34,676 nt of DNA. Source: Mucidula mucida (taxonomy: Eukaryota; Basidiomycota; Agaricomycetes; Agaricales; Physalacriaceae). The first letter of the stretch is position 1, and the number at the start of each line of letters is the position of its first letter. This document shows, in pieces, positions 8,406 through 18,022 of the stretch. A model generated the notes under the pieces. It saw only the letters and a program-made list of their open reading frames with translations. It searched no databases and was not told where the DNA came from. The stretch lies in contig JADNYV010000364.1 of NCBI GenBank assembly GCA_015501055.1, positions 1 to 34,676 on the forward strand, written 5' to 3'. Position numbers and translations under genes: made by a program.

Positions 8406-11400
8406 ATGCCCAAGACTTCATATCCCGACTCAGATCCCGAATCCTCCTCGGGAGATGAGCTCCTCATCAGGCCGCTTGCTTCTAATCATGTTGAAAAGGC
8501 ACCAAATGTGCCCAACGCCTTAGGTCGCGAATCCTCTACAGATGAGCTCGTCATCGGGCCGCATGCGCGTCGTAACGCCTTAGGCCGCGAACCCTCCGGG
8601 TGTGAACTCCTCATCGGGCCGCAAGCGCCTTCTAATCATGTTGAGATGACACCAAATCTGCCCACCGCCTTAGGCTCCACCATCGGACCACACAGAGTTA
8701 GGCCTTCGGTGGACCGTCGGCCTCCTACCCTACCACGAAGGTCCAATCCTTCTTCGAAGCGCCCGACTCATATTCCCCGTCCTGCTACTTCTCGTCAAAT
8801 TCCGCCCTCTCGCTCACCCTCTCCCGATGGGTTCCTCATCGAAGAGCCCGCGCCCCCCATCGATCTGTCCACACCAACTACTCCTCGTCCAAGTTCGCAG
8901 GGACTGCCCACGCTTGTGCAGACGCCTGGAAACAGAGGTCCTTCGAGCCAATTCGACTTCAAAGAGCATTATCATCGTAACTCCGTCGATTTATACGTTG
9001 ATGAAGACCTAAAAAGCTCTCGCGTCTTCTTACCCACCGACACCTTCCTCCATGTTCTGCTTGGTCTGCCCAAAGAGTGGGGGGAGGACGATGCATTCAC
9101 CAACCTCATTAACAAAGTCATGTGTGACGACGCCTATCGCGAGTGCCGGACCAATTACCAGAAGGTCTGCCTCCAACCGAGTATCAAGCATGAAAGTCTG
9201 TTATACGATGACTACCTGGATATGTGCAACACCGCCACGGGTATTTTCGTCCAAGACGATAAGAGCGAGACATCTAAATCGTTGTGGAGCTATCGCCAGG
9301 ACAAGAAGTATCTTCGTGGCTCTAATGCCCAACGTTCGCCCGACGGGTTAGGTGTCTTCCAAGGTTTGTGGAAGAGTTCAGGGAATGCGATGCGGACCGG
9401 AAAAGGACCAGAGAACAATTTTGGTTGGCCTCACGCTCAGTACTTCAGCGACTTGAAGCCCATCCGGACTGTCCTCGATCGTGGCTCGACATCTCCATAT
9501 GCGGTCCTGGACATCTGTGCGTCCTCTTTGCAGTTGTTTTCCATATTATTCTGACTCGTTACGTAGATGGCATGGACCGTAGAGACATGAAGGACCTTCG
9601 TGACGCTTCGGAAAGGTTTGAGAAACGCACTGGCGTGTCGTCTGTCGCGTGCTGAACACCAAAAAACGTGGTTCGCAATCTACAGCCGGCATGCCTAGCG
9701 CCAAAAGGTCCAAGACACGAAGCGCTATTGACGCCATCGTTGCCTCCGGTGGAGAGACAGTGTCATCCATAATGACAGAGCCGACCGACGATTCGCAAAC
9801 TCGACGCGGGGTCTCTCGTCAATGTGCGCGATATGCGCTCGAGGTCCTTTCCAGCGCTGGCTTTCGCTCTCACTGTTTCGGCTTACTTGTTGGAGTAAAC
9901 GAGATCCAAGTACTCTATTACGACCGTTCTATCATTGCCGTTTCTGAGCCCTTCCCAATGGTCAACCTCAAGGAGCCTGACGGCCTCGACTGTGAGGATG
10001 AACGCCGCTTCGTCGCACTCCTCATCTGTCTGCATCGAGCGACTCTAGCGCAGCGTGGGATCATGGAGAACCTGATGCCAGATCCGTTTTTGGAGGTGTA
10101 CCAGAAATACACCGATAACATGGCGAACGATCCCAAGACGCTCTTTGTTGGGAAGAGATCAAATTCCAAGTCGGCGGCAAAGCCGTCTTGGTAACGCTAG
10201 GGCTCGTCCTTATGCGTCAGCCAGGAATCATAGGACGGAACACTTGTGTCGTTGAAGGAACGTCCGATGAATGGCCGGGCATGGACCTGGTCGTTAAGAT
10301 CAGTTGGCCTCCGTCCTCCCGGGTATCGGAGAACACATTCGTGGAGCAGATCAAGGCAGCGGTAGAGGCGCAGGAAGATGCGGCATGGGTGTTGGACCAT
10401 ATTCCGACTATCTTGCACTCTCAAGATTTCCATCTCCAGCCAGATAGTCCTGGAAGCAAACTCCGTGAGTACCTATCGGGCCCGGATGTCAAGTTTGTCG
10501 ACGACAAGGCGTTCTACTACGAACACCGAGTATGTCGAGTGAGCGTTCATGAGCGACTTTACCGCCTGGATGCTCTAAAGAAGCGGGAGGATTATGCCCA
10601 AGTGATTTTCGATGTCTTTCAAGGTATGTTCTCCCGGCTTCGCCAGTACTACAACGCTGACATTTATTTCAGTACACCGCTGGATCTACGACCATCCTCG
10701 TATTATCCATCGAGACCTGAGCCAAGGAAACATCATGTGGCACAAGCGCAGGAATAGAATCTGTGGTGTCCTCAACGATTTTGATTTGTCGTCTTCCCGA
10801 GACACGATTGGCGCATCCTCCAAGCAACGCACTGGCACTCGACCCTTTATGGCTCACGAACTTCATCGACTGGGTGTCAATGGAAAGCCTCCCCTCACCT
10901 GTACCGTCATGACCTCGAGTCATCTTCTACATCATCGTTCTTCTTGCCTGTGCCCACACACTCCAAAAGGAACCCAGCAACGATGGCTCTTATCTCCACG
11001 CCAATAAATCCTCTCCTTACCACTCATGGTTCTCTATGACAGACGACCAGCTGTATAAAGAGAAACATGCAATAATCTCGACCTACAAGCGCGCCTATTC
11101 CTGTCCCAGATAATCCTTCAAGACTTTGCTGTTGGATCAACGGCTACAAAACTTTGGAAGGGTATAGCTAACAGGGCAATGGGCACGGGCTCCTATTAAG
11201 GATGAAGAAAACGAGGAGAACGAGGAAGATGAGGACAGTGAGGACAGTGAGGACAGCGAAGAAGAGCACAACAACGACGATCAGGATGCCGAGGATGGCG
11301 CAGGTGACGATGACGATGACGATGATGAGGATGAGGAAGACGACGAGGACGAAGGCAACGACGCCACGGATGTAGACGACAGTTCGCGAGCACTCCGGTC

Positions 11401-11577
11401 TTTGACGAAGAAACCATGGGCGGTGCTGTTACCTATGATGCCGTCTTGGCTATCATGAAAACCTTCGGGAGGATTAGGCGTAGCAAGAATGAGCGTGGCA
11501 AGAAGGGGCGTGTCAAGAATGGACGTAGCGAGAAGCGGTCGCTCGAAATGATGTATCCCATTGCCAAGAAGGATTAA
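8406..11577 (+). pseudogene. FunK1 fungal-type protein kinase, copy A (frameshifted)
   Basis: FunK1 kinases are a large family in multicellular basidiomycetes with largely unknown function. The exons are 8406-9516, 9567-10623 and 10673-11577, with 50 and 49 nt introns. The N-terminus has tandem repeats and then the family domain (DEDLKSSRVFLPTDTFLHV). The kinase part has LVVKISWP (beta3 Lys), IIHRDLSQGNIMWH (catalytic loop), LNDFDLSS (the family's DFD in place of DFG) and GTRPFMAHELH. A long Asp/Glu tail and a basic end finish at TAA 11575-11577. Compared with copies B and C there are single-base losses near 9650, 10155, 10897 and 10921, and the following region is eroded. The first break could instead be an intron (GTGACG at about 9601 to CTACAG at about 9684). 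The later breaks make loss of function likely. The start MPKTS is shared by copies A and B, and copy C starts MPKCP. Confidence 0.88.
8440..8675 (+). repeat. Imperfect tandem repeats in the FunK1 N-terminus (A)
   Basis: Three degenerate units each contain GAGCTC(C/G)TCATC(G/A)GGCCGC or a close variant and end in CGCCTTAGG, encoding DELLIRPL, DELVIGPH and CELLIGPQ. The first and third units also share TCTAATCATGTTGA. The same array is at 14621-14856. Copy C lacks it, so it is not essential to the fold. Confidence 0.7.
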
Positions 11578-12042
11578 AACGCTGTAACTTTACTCATGTA
11601 TGATATGTAGCAGAGATTTTTGATATGCATTTGAATTTATGCGACTAGATTACTCTGGCTGATAGCAGCACGTTCCACAGTCGCTTCCTCTAGAACTCTT
11701 GAGTCGAAAAGGTCAGTGCTAAGCAAGATTATTCTCCGCATAGACATAATAATGTGGCTATTGCCAGCCGCCAGTAAGCTGTTACTACTTTCCGGTCTGT
11801 CCACCACAAGTTTTCGGTGTTTTGTTGGAAGACTTTTCCACCCTTGCATATACTGATACAAACCGTTGATCTCCCAGTTCTTTTCAGTTTGCCGAAAGAT
11901 TGGCATTTTCAGACGAGTTTCAATGCAGGGTCCAAATGACAATTTAAGAGATACACTGACATTAAATATCAAAAAATCTATGGTCATAACGTTAACGAGG
12001 ACGTGTTCGTTGAGGCATGGTGTGTCAGAGTTAGCATTATCA
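11578..12042. other. Non-coding interval with no recognisable feature
   Basis: AT-richer sequence after the FunK1 copy A stop. Reading frames on both strands are short and show no family motif. It probably holds the 3' untranslated regions of FunK1 copy A and of the MATE fragment. Confidence 0.5.
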
Positions 12043-12361
12043 TCAATTCCTTCCCTCCTGCTCCTCATCCCGCTTCTTCTTCTCCTCTTCGAGACGAGCC
12101 ATAACCTTGTCGACCTCATGCTGCCAATCCGTCCTCAAGCACAGCAGAGATCCAAAGACGGCACAGTACACCAACGACACGGTAAGGCCAAGCCACAGAC
12201 CGTGAAGCCCCATGTGGGCTTTGAAAGTAAGAAGGAGTGCGAGTGGAATACCTAGACGCCGGCGATCAGTCGACGAGCAGTTGAAGAGTGAATCACGCAC
12301 CGATGATGTAGTACGCGCTAAGATTCAGGATGGCGCCAGTAACTTGTTTCGCGGCACGATA
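12043..12361 (-). pseudogene. MATE-family transporter, C-terminal fragment
   Basis: Reading the minus strand, exon 12361-12301 (RAAKQVTGAILNLSAYYIIG) joins across a 49-nt intron (12300-12252) to exon 12251-12043, with IPLALLLTF, MGLHGLWLGLT and a Lys/Glu-rich tail ending in TGA. KQ-GA-NL-AYY-GIP followed by MG-GLW-GL is the typical late transmembrane region of MATE multidrug/toxin extrusion transporters, which exchange substrates against cations. Only the last two membrane segments are present. Everything upstream is missing, and the sequence changes at about 12361 into a cyclophilin fragment on the opposite strand. The fragment itself is undamaged and its splice borders are normal (GTGCGT, CTAG). 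Confidence 0.75.
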
Positions 12362-12362
12362 G

Positions 12363-12638
12363 GTGCGTTTCTTTCCTTCCTCCCCCTTCCTTGTTGTGGT
12401 TTACCGATGCGTTGTGGGCAGGCCGTATACTGTGAGCATGGCGAATGCCGGTCCGGGAACGAACGGGTCGCAGTTTTTCATTACGACGACGACGACGCCG
12501 TGGTTGGATAAGAAGCATACGATCTTTGGGAGGGTGATTTCGGGGCTGGAGGTTGTGCATGCGATTGAGAATGTGAAGACGAATAAGGGGGATAAGCCGT
12601 TTGAGGATATTAAGATTGTGAATATTGATGTTGAGTAG
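12363..12638 (+). pseudogene. Cyclophilin (peptidyl-prolyl isomerase), C-terminal fragment
   Basis: The exon 12422-12638 follows an acceptor GGGCAG; the donor GTGCGT lies at 12363, so a complete 59-nt intron is kept but its upstream exon is not. The protein has the second half of a cyclophilin domain: [41 protein letters not shown] and [12 protein letters not shown]. These cover the [14 protein letters not shown] and W-LD-KHT-FGRV parts of the active site. The ending resembles the PPWD1 type of spliceosome-associated cyclophilins, but that subfamily call is tentative. The first half of the domain is absent. The truncation falls exactly where the oppositely oriented MATE fragment begins. Confidence 0.8.
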
Positions 12639-12882
12639 AGGTTGATGATTCTTGGAATGCTATTTGGTATTTCTTGACGATGATAGGCGGACCGTCTGAC
12701 ATGAAAGGCAGAGTCCGAGGAATCACAGACATGCAAAGCCAAGTTTGCGAGCGATATAGCTCCGAGTCGCTTACTTGATTCAGGACCTGACTGTGAGGAC
12801 CATCTGCCTGCAGCGCTGTCATCTCCACTCTTGCGGACGGTCTCGTCAGCTACATTACTGTCAGCGTTAAAACGTTAACGTC

Positions 12883-13905
12883 TCAGCGCTCTTCGACACT
12901 AGCGATTCCAACCCCATCGGAGTGATCCCGTGCGTCCAATACTATTTCGAGTTGGAGTTCTTGGTCATTAGGACAGTGGTTTGCTGAAGCCTCTACGTCG
13001 GCTCTCCATGCATCAGAAACGTTTACTGTTTGAATATACTGATAATCGCTTGTGTTAGTATTATTGAACTGCTCTACGCGAAAGTTGCTCACAAGTGACA
13101 TGTTGAGTATGGTGTTCTCATCGATTTCGTGAGTGTGGGGAGTAGGACACGAGCACTTCGCGATCTTCGCACGATGCTATAAAAAAGTGGATTTGAAGAG
13201 CGCCACATAATGAATGTTACACGTAGAATGGCGGTACTGCTTAATGCGACGAGCCCAAACCATTGGACTCTGCCTTCCGAAAGCCATCCTGCATGGCTAA
13301 ATTGAGAAATATGAAGTAGACGCTTCGAGTAAATGACACCCACCACGCGTTTCTTGTCATGAGTCCAGCCTCCACAGCAGCATTGATCGAACCCTTCCAA
13401 TCTGCCACAACAGATGTTCATCTTTGAGCCAGTGTCGACGTACTCCCGGAAAAGCATGAACCAATGCTGCCTCACCAAAATCATTATCAATCGAGAACGA
13501 TGGTGACGCTGTATGCAACGTGGCTTCGTATTGGTGGCGGTCAGCTTCACCGGAGAGCATGCCAAACACCCTAGGCCCGAAATGCTGGCGACCGACGCGG
13601 CTCACGTTCTCGACCTTGAACTTCCTGTGTGGGCGTGAATCACGCCCATCGTAAGAGATCGCGACCATTAATATGGCGTCCTTCTCCATGTGGGGCGTTT
13701 CTGCAAGACGATACGACGCGATAGCGCAGTTCTTGAGTGGCGTATTGTAATACTCCAGCCAGGCCTGCACGTCGTCGTACGCCGAAGCGATTCCCGTTTC
13801 AGCGGCTAGCTTCTGGCGGTCTTGTTCTATCTTCGTGCATGCTGGCTTGTGGGTGCGCCAGTCCGCCTTTTGACACTCCCTTCACTGCACGACGTGAACT
13901 TTTGC
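12883..13905 (-). pseudogene. MYND zinc-finger protein, 5'-truncated and frameshifted
   Basis: The minus strand from about 13890 encodes the second half of a MYND finger: CSEG, then a frame break at about 13876-13880, then CQKADWRTHKPACTKIEQD. The same frame runs on through LAAETGIASAYDDVQAWLEY and PHMEKDAILMVAISYDG to about 13357, a layout common in agaricomycete MYND families. A possible last exon (IAKCSCPTPHTHEIDEN to the stop at 12883) lies downstream, but the exon joins between 13356 and 13150 could not be settled. The first Cys-x2-Cys pair of the finger is not visible, so the 5' end is lost near 13905, close to the left edge of the FunK1 unit B. MYND fingers bind proteins; the target here is unknown. 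Confidence 0.65.
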
Positions 13906-13954
13906 CTCATGGATAGAGATGAAGGAAGGAGCTGATGGTAAATGGGCTCAGGGT

Positions 13955-14090
13955 AAGAAGCAGGAGCCGGGGAGAAGAAGAGTGCGAGGAAGCGAGGGGC
14001 GCTGCTGGTGTTGGGAGCGCTGAGGATGCGGACTGGTCGGAGATGATTGATGAGATTATCAAGTCTGGTCAACAGCTGAAGCTTTGGTAA
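13955..14090 (+). pseudogene. 3'-terminal exon of an unknown gene (duplicate unit B)
   Basis: Counterpart of 2446-2566. The frame reads GAAGVGSAEDADWSEMIDE and IIKSGQQLKLW before TAA at 14088-14090. Copy A has CAA-TAG where this copy has CAA-CAG, so copy A stops earlier. The product is not recognised. It marks the left part of the duplicated segment that also carries FunK1. Confidence 0.4.
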
Positions 14091-14355
14091 ATTTTTTGTC
14101 GTTTATGTCTATATGTTATGTTTTGCGCGTAGAATACAATTTGCTAGTTGTCCGGTTATCATTGGTCTGGATTGGTTGAAGTCGAAAAATATGGTATGAT
14201 ATGACAGAGCCTTAGATAAAAAATGTGACATTGTCGTGCGTTATATACGACGAGTCTAGCTTCGTAGACCGACTCACGAGAGAAGATGAGCAAACGAGTC
14301 GTAATTCGCACTGCGGAACGACGTCCGCCATTTGTTTTCCAAACGTGGACACGGG

Positions 14356-14586
14356 CACGTGACAGAAACTCTCTTGGCAAACGATTGTCATTGTCGAAAT
14401 TCTGTCCACAGCCATTTTCGCCACCGTCCACGCGACTTCCATTGTCCGCAGCTGGTCCACACGATCGACGGCCAGGCGTCCATTGTATCCCAAATCTGGT
14501 AACAATTGTCCTGCATATAAATACGGGCAGCCATGCACGCTCTTCTCTTCTTCATCGACTTTTTCCCCCTGCCTTTGCCACCGGAT
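14356..14586 (+). promoter_or_regulatory. FunK1 copy B promoter: CACGTGAC element and TATA box
   Basis: CACGTG at 14356-14361 and TATAAATA at 14516-14523, arranged as in copy A relative to the ATG at 14587. The upstream in-frame ATG at 14533 lies only about 17 nt past the TATA box and is probably not transcribed. Confidence 0.55.
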
Positions 14587-17500
14587 ATGCCCAAGACTTC
14601 ATATCCCGACTCAGATCCCGAATCCTCCTCGAGAGATGAGCTCCTCATCAGGCCGCTTGCTTCTAATCATGTTGAAAAGGCACCAAATGTGCCCAACGCC
14701 TTAGGTCGCGAATCCTCTACAGATGAGCTCGTCATCGGGCCGCATGCGCGTCGTAACGCCTTAGGCCGCGAACCCTCCGGGTGTGAACTCCTCATCGGGC
14801 CGCAAGCGCCTTCTAATCATGTTGAGATGACACCAAATCTGCCCGCCGCCTTAGGCTCCACCATCGGACCACACAGAGTTAGGCCTTCGTTGGACCGTCG
14901 GCCTCCTACCCTACCACGAAAGTCCAATCCTTCCTCGAACCGCCCGACTCCTACCTCTCGTCCACCACAAAGCTCTATCCCTTCCTCGGACCGCACACCC
15001 GTTACCCCTCGTCCCAACCGGTCTTTGCCAAAGCCCTTGCAGACCCCCGGGAATAAAGGCGCCTCCGGCCAGATGGACTATGTCACGAATTTTCATCGCG
15101 CATCCGTCGATCAATACGTGGCCGAAGATCTTCAGACACATCGCGTCTTCTTCCCCATCGACATCTTTCTAAATATCTTCCTCGGGCTGCCCAAGGATTG
15201 GCACTCTGACAATGCAATATCCGCCCTCATCAATTCCATCACGGGCTCCTCTTCCTATCGCACCGCACTAGCGGCTTTCAAGAAGACCTGCGTCACGGGG
15301 GTTCGAAAAGAGCACCAGCTGTACGACGATTACATCGACATGTGCAACGCTGCAACTAAGACTGTCGCCAAAAAAGACCAGAAAAACAACAAGTCTCCTG
15401 CGTTGTGGAGCTATCGCCAGGACCATAACGCCTTGGTAGGCTGCAACGCCACGATCTCACCTGATGTGATTTCTGTCGCTGAAAGGCTCTGGCGAGAATC
15501 CTTGAATGGAATGCGCACCAACGCAGGTCCAGAAAACCCTATGGGTTGGCCCCAGACTCAGGTTATTCACGACTTGAAACCGGACAAGCATTTCCTCGAC
15601 CGTGGCTCAACGAGTCCATTCACCATTTTGGGGCTTAGTATGTCTCCTTTCCTCCATATCTCTTCTTTTTCTGACCTGCTATTTAGATGGCTTGGATCCT
15701 AGAGACCTTCGTGAACGCATTCATGCTGCTGCGAAGGCCGAAAAGCGAGAAGGCTTGGCGCCCGACTGAGCACAGCCGAGCGAAAAAGCGCCCGTTCCAG
15801 TCCTCCCCGGCGGACATGCCTGTTGCGAAGCGCTCAAAATCCAACGCCCTCCCCCTCCCCACTATTGCAGCCTCCGTTGGGCAGGCTCCCGCAGCCCCTA
15901 CCATCCAAGGGAGCGATGATGCGCAGAAGCGTCACTCCGCCTCTCTCCAATGTGCACGCTACGCTCTGGAAGTCCTCTCCAGCGCCGGCTTTCGGTCTCA
16001 CAGTTTCGGATTGCTTATTGGCGTCAACGAAATTCAAGTCCTCTATTACGACCGTTCTATCATCGCCGTGTCTCAGCCTTTCACGATGGTAGATCTCAAG
16101 CGAAAAGAACTTACCCCAACTGTGGACGAACGTCGCTTCGTGGCACTCTTGATCTGCCTCCAGCGCGCCACCTTGGCTCAGCGAGGTATTATGGAGTACT
16201 TGATGCCAGACCCATTTTTGGAAATTTATCAGAACTACACCGAAGGCATGGCGGCAGATCCCAAAACGCTCTTTAAGGGGCGCAAGATCAAACTCAATGT
16301 CAATGGCCGGTCGGTCTTGCTGAAGCTAGGTCGTATCCTCGTGCGCCAACCCGGCATCATTGGCCGGAATACCTGCGTTGTTGAGGCCACGTCTACAGCG
16401 TGGCCAGGCAAAGACCTGGTTGTCAAGATCAGTTGGCCCGCAGCGTCTCGTGTTCCCGAGAATACATTCGTAGACAAGATCACGGAAACTGTTAGGGCGG
16501 AGGGAAATAACGCGGCATGGGTTTTGGATCACATTCCGACTGTATTGCACTCCCAGGATTTCGCTCTCCCGCCTGATGCTCCTGGAAGCCGGCTTCGTGA
16601 ATACCTCGCGGGCCCCGGCGTCAAGTTCGCTGAAGGTAAAGTGTTCGAATACGAACTACGGGTGTGTCGGGTGAGCGTGCAGGAATGCCTGAAGCGTCTG
16701 GACACTTTGACGAAGCCGGAGGATTATGCGCAAGTGCTTTTCGACGTCTTGCAAGGTATGATTTCCTTGTTTCCAGTATACTGTCTGATGCTGACGGCAT
16801 TGTAGTCCACCGATGGATCTATGACTTTCCGCGTATCATACACCGTGATCTGAGCCATGGAAACATCATGTGGCATTGTCGCAACGGTCGCATCCGTGGT
16901 GTTCTCAACGACTTTGATTTGTCCTCTTATCGAGGCGCTACCAGCGGCTCCTCCAAGCAGCGTACCGGAACGAGACCCTTCATGGCTCACGAACTGCATG
17001 ACGTGGACGCTAACGGGGACCCTCCGGTCCATCTATATCGTCATGACCTCGAGTCGATCTTCTACATTATCATCCTTCTCACCTGTGCCTATGCACTAAG
17101 GAAGGAATCCGCCGACGACGGCTCTTATCTCGACACCATCCCGTCCTCTACTTACGAAGATTCTTGCCAATCTTGGTTCTCCATGACAGACGCCCAGCTG
17201 TATGACAAGAAATGCAAGGTTATCACGAACCTGAACGGGCGTTCTCTGCCTGTTCCGGACAAGTCCTTTTGCGGCTTCACTGATTGGATCAACGACATGC
17301 ACACCCAATTCAAGAAGGGTGTGTTGGACAAGGCCGATGCCCTAAAGGCAGCTTCACCTTTATACGAGGAGGACGAGGAAGACGGAGACGGAGACGAGGA
17401 GACGGACCAAGACGACGACGACATGGATGTCGACGCAGTCGCGGCATTTGACAACGAAACCATGGACGGCGCTGTCAGCTATGATATCATCTTGACTATC

Positions 17501-17725
17501 ATGAAGACCTTTGGGAAGAAGGGGCGGGGAAAGAACAGGCGGGGCAAGAAGCAGTCGCTCAAAATGATGTATCCGACTGCCAAAAGGATAAAGTCGTGCC
17601 ACCTTACTTATGATAGCAGCGATTGTTTATATGTACTTGATTTTATGCAACTAGATTACATACTAAACATACTGAAATGGATTACGGATGCCACACATCA
17701 GAAAATTTGGCATTGTTGTGCATAA
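14587..17725 (+). pseudogene. FunK1 fungal-type protein kinase, copy B (nearly complete)
   Basis: The exons are 14587-15637, 15687-16755 and 16806-17725, with 49 and 50 nt introns. The kinase core is complete: LVVKISWP, RIIHRDLSHGNIMWH, LNDFDLSS, GTRPFMAHELH and HDLESIFYIIILL, then an Asp/Glu tail and a Lys-rich end. Exon 2 opens with GLDPRDLRER in the frame also used by copy C, then meets TGA at about 15767. The kinase frame resumes one base out of step at KKRPFQ, so a net +1 indel lies at about 15760-15785. The only splicing rescue I found (GT at 15711 to CGAG at about 15782) has a poor acceptor. Copy A ends at MMYPIAKKD; here an indel just before that point removes the stop and adds about 40 residues. 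Apart from the linker break this copy could encode an active kinase. Confidence 0.85.
14621..14856 (+). repeat. Imperfect tandem repeats in the FunK1 N-terminus (B)
   Basis: Same three-unit array as at 8440-8675, nearly identical in sequence. Confidence 0.7.
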
Positions 17726-17823
17726 GAACGAGTTGCAGTACGCGCAGCGGTACGAGTAGTCATTTTAGATCTCCACATCTCCTGCTAGGACTGACAGTGG
17801 AGGGCTCGAACGATGGATACGGG

Positions 17824-18022
17824 CACGTGACAGAAACCCTCTTGTCAAACGACTGTCATGGTCAGAAATCTGTCCACCGCCATTGTCATAACCGTCCACG
17901 CGACTCCCACGATCGGACTAACCGATAGACCTTTATTGTGTCCAATTTGATAACAGCCGCTCGCAATTGTCCTTCATATCTCTGTTCTTTATCGACTTTT
18001 TCCCCTGCCTTTGCTACCAGAG
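17824..18022 (+). promoter_or_regulatory. FunK1 copy C promoter with conserved CACGTGAC element
   Basis: GGGCACGTGACAGAAAC (CACGTG at 17824-17829) is kept although the surrounding promoter has diverged from copies A and B. The TATAAATA box of the other copies is not present at the equivalent place. Survival of the block in a diverged copy supports it as a real cis element of this gene group. Confidence 0.45.

Larger units (their letters stand above)
8112..8755. repeat. Near-identical FunK1 5' block, copy A
   Basis: About 640 bp covering the proximal promoter and roughly the first 115 codons of FunK1 copy A is nearly identical to 14294-14936 in copy B. The two copies differ much more both upstream and downstream. 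The sharp edges suggest gene conversion or a recent mosaic exchange. Confidence 0.8.
14294..14936. repeat. Near-identical FunK1 5' block, copy B
   Basis: Matches 8112-8755 almost base for base, including the CACGTGAC element, the TATA box and the tandem repeats of the N-terminus. Similarity drops sharply after about 14936. Confidence 0.8.

Noticed and set aside
8067..8467. Minus-strand reading frames upstream of FunK1 copy A that are conserved in copy B (14212-14648)
   Set aside because: They are antisense to the promoter and N-terminus and are conserved only because the DNA block is almost identical; one contains the antisense of the TATA box.
9601..9684. Extra intron in FunK1 copy A that would remove the first frame break
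   Set aside because: Borders and branch-like CTGAAC are acceptable, but the skipped residues align with coding sequence of copy C, and later breaks would remain. Kept only as an alternative.
11196..11417. Minus-strand His/Arg/Pro-rich frame
   Set aside because: It is the antisense of the Asp/Glu-rich tail of FunK1 copy A.
11637..12119. Minus-strand frame of 160 residues
   Set aside because: Only its first 25 residues overlap the MATE tail, and those are in another frame; composition is random and no motif is present.
13827..14072. Minus-strand frame of 81 residues as a separate gene
   Set aside because: Its right part is antisense to the conserved DADWSEMI exon; only its last residues (CSEG) belong to the MYND fragment.
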